From contig VERF01000019.1 in assembly GCA_018882895.1 (NCBI GenBank), forward strand, positions 1 to 37,733: a stretch of 37,733 nucleotides of DNA, written 5' to 3'. The notes beneath the pieces are model-generated. The model did no database searches and had not been told where the DNA came from. It was given only the letters and a program-made list of their open reading frames with translations. Position numbers and translations under genes: made by a program. This stretch comes from Candidatus Kapaibacterium sp. GTDB taxonomy: Bacteria > Bacteroidota > Ignavibacteria > Kapaibacteriales > Kapaibacteriaceae. Below, piece after piece: positions 32,730 to 37,733 of this stretch; position 1 is the stretch's first letter, and each line of letters starts with the position of its first letter.

Positions 32730-35132
32730 ATGCGGGCAATTGCGATATCTGCACTCCTTTGCCTCATCACGATCTCGGCCTCGGCCCAGCGTGAGCGCAT
32801 TGCTCTTGTCCTCACCGGAGGGGGCGCGCGCGGTCTGTCCCAGATCGGCGTCCTGAAGGTACTCGAACGCGAGGGCATTCGCCCTGACATGATCGTGGGT
32901 TGTTCCTTTGGGAGCGTGGTGGGTGCACTCTATGCGACCGGGCACACGGCCGATGAGATCGACAGTATCATGCGCGATATAGACTGGGACGACATCGTCT
33001 CGCTCAGGCCCGACTCGGAGCGCGAGTACATGTTTCTGTCGCAAAAGCAGGAAAGCGATCAGAATCTGCTGAAGCTGCGCTTCAACAACTTCTCAATGCT
33101 GCCCCCCACTGCCATCGGAGGAAGCGCGCGGTTCTCGCTTCTGCTGCAGCATATCCTCTGGAAGAGTCCGTACGGCCACGAGGTCGACTTCGATCAGCTG
33201 CGCATACCCTTGCGCGTGGTCTCAACGAACCTGGCCAACGGGCGACTCGCAGTGCTGAGCCGTGGCAATCTGGCTCTGGCCGTGCGGGCAAGTGCAACCT
33301 TTCCATTGCGGTACTCTCCGGTTCGGTGGAGTGATGACTCGATCCTGGTTGATGGAGGACTGGTGGCCAACATCCCCACCGATGTGGCTCGCGCGCTCGG
33401 TGCAACGAAGATCATCGTCGTCAACACCGTCAGCCCCCTGGAACGACCTGAAGCACTCACCACCGCTTTGTCGATCGCAGACCAAGCACTGATGTCGTCA
33501 ATGAAGCTGCGCGACTCGGCGCGGCTTGCCGATGCCGACGTGGTGATCACCCCGGATCTTGGTGGCCGCACGACATTTGACTTTGACGAAGTCGACTCCA
33601 TGGTTGCCTTCGGGATGCGATCTGCAGAAGCGCAGCTTGACGCACTTCGCCCCCTGGCGCGCACACGTTCTGCCACCAATGGCTCCTATGCGTGTCCGCC
33701 GATCCGCATCACGACGGTTGATGCCGATACCGCGCTGGCGGAATTGATCCAGTCCGACATGTCCGGCGTACGTTCCTACCCATCGCAGGAGATCTGCCGC
33801 CGCGAGATCCGTACGGATGTTCTCCGTGCCCTGCGCCGCCGTGGCTACGAGCATGCCTTCGTTCGGTCAATGAACACCGAGGGTTCGGACATCTCGATAC
33901 AGATCGATCGTGGCATAGCGGCGTCGACGGCGTTTCGACTGCATCCGGATGTGAGCCCGAGTGATGTCGACAGAGAGCTTGCCTTTCGGGGCAGCGACAC
34001 GCTCACGCTAAACGGCCTTGTACGCAGTTGGCAGAACCTTACCGCGAGCGACCTGCTGACCGAGGTCGACATGCGCACCGAGCCCCAGTCTGATCGGGGA
34101 ACTCTCGTCACGATCTCCGCCCGCAGTCAGGGTAATCAATCCGTCGGCGTTGGCCTGCGCGTCGACAACGAGCGCTACACCCAGGGGTCTCTTCAGCTGA
34201 CGCAGGAGAGTTTTTTCATTCCGGGTCTGCGTCTCTTTGCAAGGGGCTCGATAAGCGAGCGCATTGGCTCGCTGAACGTCGGATTGGAGATCCCTCGCAT
34301 CGCGGGTTCGCTCTGGACCACGACCATGCGGGCGTACACCAGCTTCCGAAACGTATGGGTGTATGGTGTGCGCGAGGGACGCCCCATTCATGATCCGGCA
34401 CTTTTGCGAGTAGCGGAGTTTTCCGAGGATCGCAATGGCCTGCGTCTTAGTGCCGGACGTCAGCTTGAGCGGAATGGTGTGGTGCTTGGAGAGTTTCGCT
34501 ATGAAAGACTCCGATACCGCGACCTGGCGTCAACCCAGCGCACATCCTTTCAAACGATCGGAACCGTAAGAGCTGTTGCTCGCTGGGATGATCGCGATCG
34601 AATTGCCTACGCCAGCCGCGGACGTATGATCGATCTGTTCGCCGAGACATCGGTTCTTCCTCTTTCCAACGACGTCTCGTTCACAAAGCTCTCAGCTGCC
34701 GCATCATCCGTCTTCGAGTTGGGCTGGCTTACGTTCACCCCGTCGGCAATGATCGGAGCTGCAGACAGAACGCTACCGTCGGCGGAGTTGTTTTCGCTGG
34801 GTGGACAGGATATGCTCTTCGGGATGCGGGAGGACCAGATCCGTGGACGTCAGATCATCGTCGGCAACTTTGACTTCCGCGCCCGAATGCCCTTCAAGAT
34901 CTTCTTCGACACGTACTTTTCAGTACGCTACGACGTTGGTGCGGTGTGGGAGAACCCCGAGTTCATTCGCATCGATCAACTACGTCAGGGCATCGGTGCA
35001 ACATTGGGCATCGATTCTCCGATCGGACCCGTCAACATCTCGCTGGGTAAATGCTTCTACCGTCTGCCACAGAGCACCCGAATCGTGGTCGAGCCGCTAC
35101 TGCTCTACTTCAGCCTCGGCGCACGATTGTAA
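32730..35132 (+). CDS. PlpD-like patatin phospholipase fused to an outer-membrane beta-barrel
   Basis: This is an 800-residue protein with a signal peptide (ALLCLITISASAQ). The patatin domain (about 22-300) has the oxyanion loop GGGARG (30-35), the nucleophile elbow GCSFG (Ser59) and the catalytic Asp in VDGGL (Asp208). This gives a Ser-Asp lipase dyad. A POTRA-like part follows, then a BamA/surface antigen barrel. The barrel is seen in strands such as SVGVGLRVDNERYTQGSLQL, FARGSISERIGSLNVGLEI and PVNISLGKCFYRL, ending YFSLGARL. This order is that of type Vd (PlpD) autotransporters, where the barrel displays the lipase outside or in the periplasm. It is co-directional with its neighbours, with 11- and 9-base gaps. 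Confidence 0.92.
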   Translation: MRAIAISALLCLITISASAQRERIALVLTGGGARGLSQIGVLKVLEREGIRPDMIVGCSFGSVVGALYATGHTADEIDSIMRDIDWDDIVSLRPDSEREYMFLSQKQESDQNLLKLRFNNFSMLPPTAIGGSARFSLLLQHILWKSPYGHEVDFDQLRIPLRVVSTNLANGRLAVLSRGNLALAVRASATFPLRYSPVRWSDDSILVDGGLVANIPTDVARALGATKIIVVNTVSPLERPEALTTALSIADQALMSSMKLRDSARLADADVVITPDLGGRTTFDFDEVDSMVAFGMRSAEAQLDALRPLARTRSATNGSYACPPIRITTVDADTALAELIQSDMSGVRSYPSQEICRREIRTDVLRALRRRGYEHAFVRSMNTEGSDISIQIDRGIAASTAFRLHPDVSPSDVDRELAFRGSDTLTLNGLVRSWQNLTASDLLTEVDMRTEPQSDRGTLVTISARSQGNQSVGVGLRVDNERYTQGSLQLTQESFFIPGLRLFARGSISERIGSLNVGLEIPRIAGSLWTTTMRAYTSFRNVWVYGVREGRPIHDPALLRVAEFSEDRNGLRLSAGRQLERNGVVLGEFRYERLRYRDLASTQRTSFQTIGTVRAVARWDDRDRIAYASRGRMIDLFAETSVLPLSNDVSFTKLSAAASSVFELGWLTFTPSAMIGAADRTLPSAELFSLGGQDMLFGMREDQIRGRQIIVGNFDFRARMPFKIFFDTYFSVRYDVGAVWENPEFIRIDQLRQGIGATLGIDSPIGPVNISLGKCFYRLPQSTRIVVEPLLLYFSLGARL

Positions 35133-35141
35133 TTTGCCGTT

Positions 35142-35576
35142 ATGGGACAACTGCTTGACCGTCTTCGCAACTACGTCAGAGCCTCCGTGTCGTCCGGCAC
35201 TGGCAGCTCGGGCAAGGCGTGGGCGGATCGCATGATCGACTCGGAGGACGATGAACTTCGGCGCATCATTGAGGAGCTCAGCAGTGAACCGGCACGCGGT
35301 GCGACGTCGGGTAGCGCGACGTCGGATTCTTCGTTCCGACGTTCAACACCTCCGCCGGACCTACCCACCGATGTCGTGCGAGCACACACAATGCTCAACG
35401 TCCCGGTCACGGCCGACGCGGCGGCCATCAAGCAGGCTTACAAGACAGCGATCGCCCGCTGGCATCCGGATCGTCACGCAAGCTCATCGGCCGAAGAGCA
35501 GGCACGTGCCCATCAGCGTGCCCGCGAGATCAATAGTGCCTACGCTACGCTCAAAAAGTTTTACTCGATCACATAA
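35142..35576 (+). CDS. small J-domain protein (DnaJ-like)
   Basis: This is a 144-residue protein with a J domain at its C-terminus (about 80-142): AHTMLNVPVTADAAAIKQAY, then RWHPDRH with the HPD motif at 108-110, then REINSAYATLKKF. The HPD motif stimulates a DnaK-type ATPase. No Gly/Phe or zinc-finger region follows, so this is a class III J protein. The first 75 residues are low-complexity and rich in Ser, Gly and Pro, with an acidic patch (DSEDDELRRIIEEL) that may bind a client. It starts nine bases after the patatin-barrel gene, suggesting a chaperone role for a neighbour, though that is inference. Confidence 0.87.
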   Translation: MGQLLDRLRNYVRASVSSGTGSSGKAWADRMIDSEDDELRRIIEELSSEPARGATSGSATSDSSFRRSTPPPDLPTDVVRAHTMLNVPVTADAAAIKQAYKTAIARWHPDRHASSSAEEQARAHQRAREINSAYATLKKFYSIT

Positions 35577-35581
35577 CGACC

Positions 35582-36586
35582 ATGGAACGTACCATCTTCG
35601 AACGCATCATTGCGCGTGAGATCCCGTCGACCATCGAGTACGAGGACGACGAGATCATTGCCATTCGCGACATAGCACCGAGCGCCCCTTTGCACCTGCT
35701 CATCATCCCGAAGCGGGTGATACGAAGCGTCGATACTCTCGAGCAGGCCGACGCCGAACTTGTGGGCCGTGTGTTCCTTGTTGCCCGCGACCTTGCCCGT
35801 AAGCACGGAGTGGCTGAAGATGGGTATCGTGTGGTGACCAACTGCAACGACCATGGTGGTCAGACGGTATTCCACCTGCACTTCCATCTGTTGGCTGGCC
35901 AGCCCCTTGGCCGCATGAACTCACAGGCACCGACGGCACCGAAGGCCTCATCCTCCATGCTCTTTGAAGGGGGCTTACTGGTGCTGGCAGCCATCTGCAT
36001 GGCGGCGGTGTTCAACTCCATGAATCCGAAGCAGATTCCCTGGGTGAAAAAGGAATACGAACGCACCCAGGCAACGTCGAGCGAGATCGAACGCTATCTG
36101 GCGCCAGCCCCGGTTCCTGGTGCTGCGCAAGGTGCCGTGCCGAGCATGCCGACGGCCCCGACAGAGCAGGCGACCAGTGCGACGTCAACGTCACCCAAGC
36201 CATCGGAAACCCCGGCAACGGCCGCCGAAAAGCCGGCTGAGCGTCCCAAGAGCACCTTCGTGGCCGAGCCCGGCATGGTGCGCGAGATCGGCTACGAGGC
36301 CTTCGTGCGCCTGATGTCTGCCGGCCCGTTTCATCTGATCGATGCCCGCGGAGCCGAGAAGTTTGCCGAAGGACACATCCCCGGTGCCGTGAACATCTAT
36401 GGTGGCGAGGCTCAATCACGTATTCCCGACATTCTTCAGTCACCCCGCGACCGCGTCATTCTGATCTATTGCGACGGCGGCGAATGTGAGCTTTCGCACC
36501 ACGTGGCCGACGTGCTAAAGCAGTTCGGATTCGGCCCAATCTTCATCTACACCGGCGGCTGGGCCGAGTGGCAGACCAAGCGCTGA
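35582..36586 (+). CDS. HIT-transmembrane-rhodanese fusion protein
   Basis: This is a 334-residue protein with three parts. Residues 1-110 are a complete HINT-type HIT domain: TIEYEDDEIIAIRDI, PLHLLIIPKR, and the nucleotide-binding HLHFH (His98, His100, His102). Residues about 126-147 are one hydrophobic segment (LLVLAAICMAAVF). A Pro/Ala/Thr-rich linker (about 165-230) leads to a rhodanese domain (about 231-334) with FHLIDARGAEKFAEGHIPGAV and YCDGGECELS (Cys297). HIT proteins hydrolyse nucleotide phosphoramidates in the cytosol; the rhodanese would then lie across the inner membrane. The usual HIT ending GWPPG is replaced by GRMNSQ. Met112 or Met126 could also start a separate membrane rhodanese. 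It lies in a tight gene run, with gaps of 5 and 9 bases. Confidence 0.88.
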   Translation: MERTIFERIIAREIPSTIEYEDDEIIAIRDIAPSAPLHLLIIPKRVIRSVDTLEQADAELVGRVFLVARDLARKHGVAEDGYRVVTNCNDHGGQTVFHLHFHLLAGQPLGRMNSQAPTAPKASSSMLFEGGLLVLAAICMAAVFNSMNPKQIPWVKKEYERTQATSSEIERYLAPAPVPGAAQGAVPSMPTAPTEQATSATSTSPKPSETPATAAEKPAERPKSTFVAEPGMVREIGYEAFVRLMSAGPFHLIDARGAEKFAEGHIPGAVNIYGGEAQSRIPDILQSPRDRVILIYCDGGECELSHHVADVLKQFGFGPIFIYTGGWAEWQTKR

Positions 36587-36595
36587 GCACCTCTT

Positions 36596-37733
36596 ATGCA
36601 ACCCTCGCGTCAACTTCTGCGACAACTGGCCGTTCGCTTTGGCCTCATCGGCGAGTCACCGGCGATGGTCCAAGCCATGTCTCGCCTTCTGCAGGTAGCT
36701 CCAACGGATATCTCCGTTCTGGTAACCGGCGAGACCGGCACCGGCAAGGAGGTATTTGCTCATGCCGTGCACGACCTGAGCGCCCGCAAGAAAGCCCCCT
36801 TCGTAAGTGTCAACTGCGGGGCCATCCCAGAGACGCTCCTAGAGAGCGAACTCTTTGGAGCCGAGAAAGGGGCTTTCACCGGCTCGGTAGAACAGCGCAA
36901 GGGCTTCTTCGAGACGGCGCATCGCGGCACCATCTTCCTTGATGAGATCGGCGAGATGCCCATCTCCACACAAGTAAAGTTGTTGAGGATTCTTGAGTCG
37001 GGAGAATACTCTCGCCTCGGTTCCTCCGACGTCCTGAAGGTCGACGTCCGCATCGTTGCCGCCACAAATCGCGACCTTGCCTACGAGGTGCGTCAGGGCC
37101 GATTCCGGCAGGACCTGTATTTCCGCCTCAACAGCGTGAACATCCATCTGCCACCGCTGCGGCAGCATCCCGAAGACATAGAGCATCTGGTGGAGCACTT
37201 TGCGCATCGTGCTGCCGAGAAGAACATCCTCACCTACAACGGTATCGACGCAAAGGCTCTGCAGCTGCTGGAACGTCAGGCATGGCCCGGCAACGTGCGC
37301 GAACTCCGCAACATCATCGAAACAATGGTAACCCTCGAGCAAGGGGCTCGCATTACAGAGGAGATGGTACTTCGCTACCTTCCCGTGGAACCGGATCACC
37401 AGCAGCCCCCGGCCACGGCACTGATGAGTCTGCCCTTGCCAAGTCAGCGCCCCCAAGACTTCGACGTACAGACACTCTACCGTGCCCTTCTTCAGCTTTC
37501 AACCGATGTAGCAGAGGTGAAGTCGATCCTCCGCCACCTGCTCTCGATGAGCGTCCAACACGTCGCCCCCCTGCCCGGCGATGCCCCCTCCCCCATGCCA
37601 CCCCCCGTCTCAGCAGATCCGCTGGAGATCCGCCCACGCGCCACCTCCCCCGCATCCCCCCTACCTACCGATCAACTCGACCTTGCAACCCTCGAACGCC
37701 AAGCCATCGAAACCGCCCTGCGCCGCACTCAAG
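36596..37733 (+). CDS. sigma-54-dependent transcriptional activator (3' end cut off)
   Basis: The frame opens at ATG 36596 and is still open at the window end (379 codons). It begins almost directly with the AAA+ domain, so there is no N-terminal receiver, PAS or GAF domain. Seen in order are Walker A GETGTGKE (45-52), the sigma-54 contact loop GAFTGS (92-97), Walker B GTIFLDEIGEM (111-121), the arginine-finger region FRQDLYFRLN and WPGNVRELRN. A long Pro-rich linker then follows, and LDLATLERQAIETALRRTQ is the beginning of a Fis-type DNA-binding domain. The loop normally reads GAFTGA; Ser replaces the last Ala. It follows the HIT-rhodanese gene by nine bases. It probably activates sigma-54 promoters, with activity set by partner proteins or its own level. 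Confidence 0.92.
   Translation, partial: MQPSRQLLRQLAVRFGLIGESPAMVQAMSRLLQVAPTDISVLVTGETGTGKEVFAHAVHDLSARKKAPFVSVNCGAIPETLLESELFGAEKGAFTGSVEQRKGFFETAHRGTIFLDEIGEMPISTQVKLLRILESGEYSRLGSSDVLKVDVRIVAATNRDLAYEVRQGRFRQDLYFRLNSVNIHLPPLRQHPEDIEHLVEHFAHRAAEKNILTYNGIDAKALQLLERQAWPGNVRELRNIIETMVTLEQGARITEEMVLRYLPVEPDHQQPPATALMSLPLPSQRPQDFDVQTLYRALLQLSTDVAEVKSILRHLLSMSVQHVAPLPGDAPSPMPPPVSADPLEIRPRATSPASPLPTDQLDLATLERQAIETALRRTQ

Overview
The window looks like a chromosome segment of a Bacteroidota-related bacterium with fairly high GC (roughly 57% by eye). The evidence is a SusC/SusD outer-membrane pair and three secreted proteins ending in a type IX secretion (T9SS) C-terminal sorting domain. The combination of T9SS with high GC suggests a Kapabacteria/Ignavibacteria-like lineage; that placement is inference. 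No tRNA, rRNA, CRISPR array, integrase or transposase was recognised.

Layout. (1) 1-1666: a small plus-strand operon of two lipoproteins (one DUF1684) and a helical protein. (2) 1984-4467: a large T9SS-exported protein with Asp-box repeats. (3) 4515-5430, minus: a deleted Fic-family remnant downstream of an ECF-type sigma factor. (4) 5556-18828, minus: a starch/alpha-glucan utilisation locus in the order sugar MFS transporter, SusC, SusD, T9SS-exported SusE-like glycan-binding protein, a strong intrinsic terminator, GH13 amylase, GH31 alpha-glucosidase. The enzymes would cut glucan, SusCD would import oligosaccharides across the outer membrane, and the MFS protein would take up the released sugar. 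(5) 18990-21455, plus: a sulfane-sulfur operon with a persulfide dioxygenase-rhodanese fusion, a rhodanese and a TauE/SafE exporter. (6) 21446-25948: a repeat-rich stretch with heptamer and octamer tandem arrays and REP-like palindromes around the GTPase gene der and a two-gene unit (outer-membrane barrel plus PAP2 lipoprotein). (7) 25931-30737, minus: a tight operon of M16-like peptidase, DcuC-family carrier, cysteine desulfurase and MoxR ATPase. (8) 30755-37733, plus: a seven-gene collinear run of SDR, acylphosphatase, SDR, PlpD-like patatin/beta-barrel, J-domain protein, HIT-TM-rhodanese fusion and a sigma-54 activator that runs off the end.

The most unusual signal is not a gene. The word AGCCCC(C)T (reverse complement AG(G)GGGCT) occurs about 43 times, on both strands, in all three reading frames and encoding different amino acids. 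That is many times more often than base composition predicts. It behaves like a genome-wide iterated DNA signal of unknown role, comparable in style to HIP1 or DNA-uptake sequences. Tandem arrays that begin at the stop codons of two genes, a composite heptamer-plus-hairpin element on both sides of der, and the HIT-TM-rhodanese fusion are the next most interesting points.
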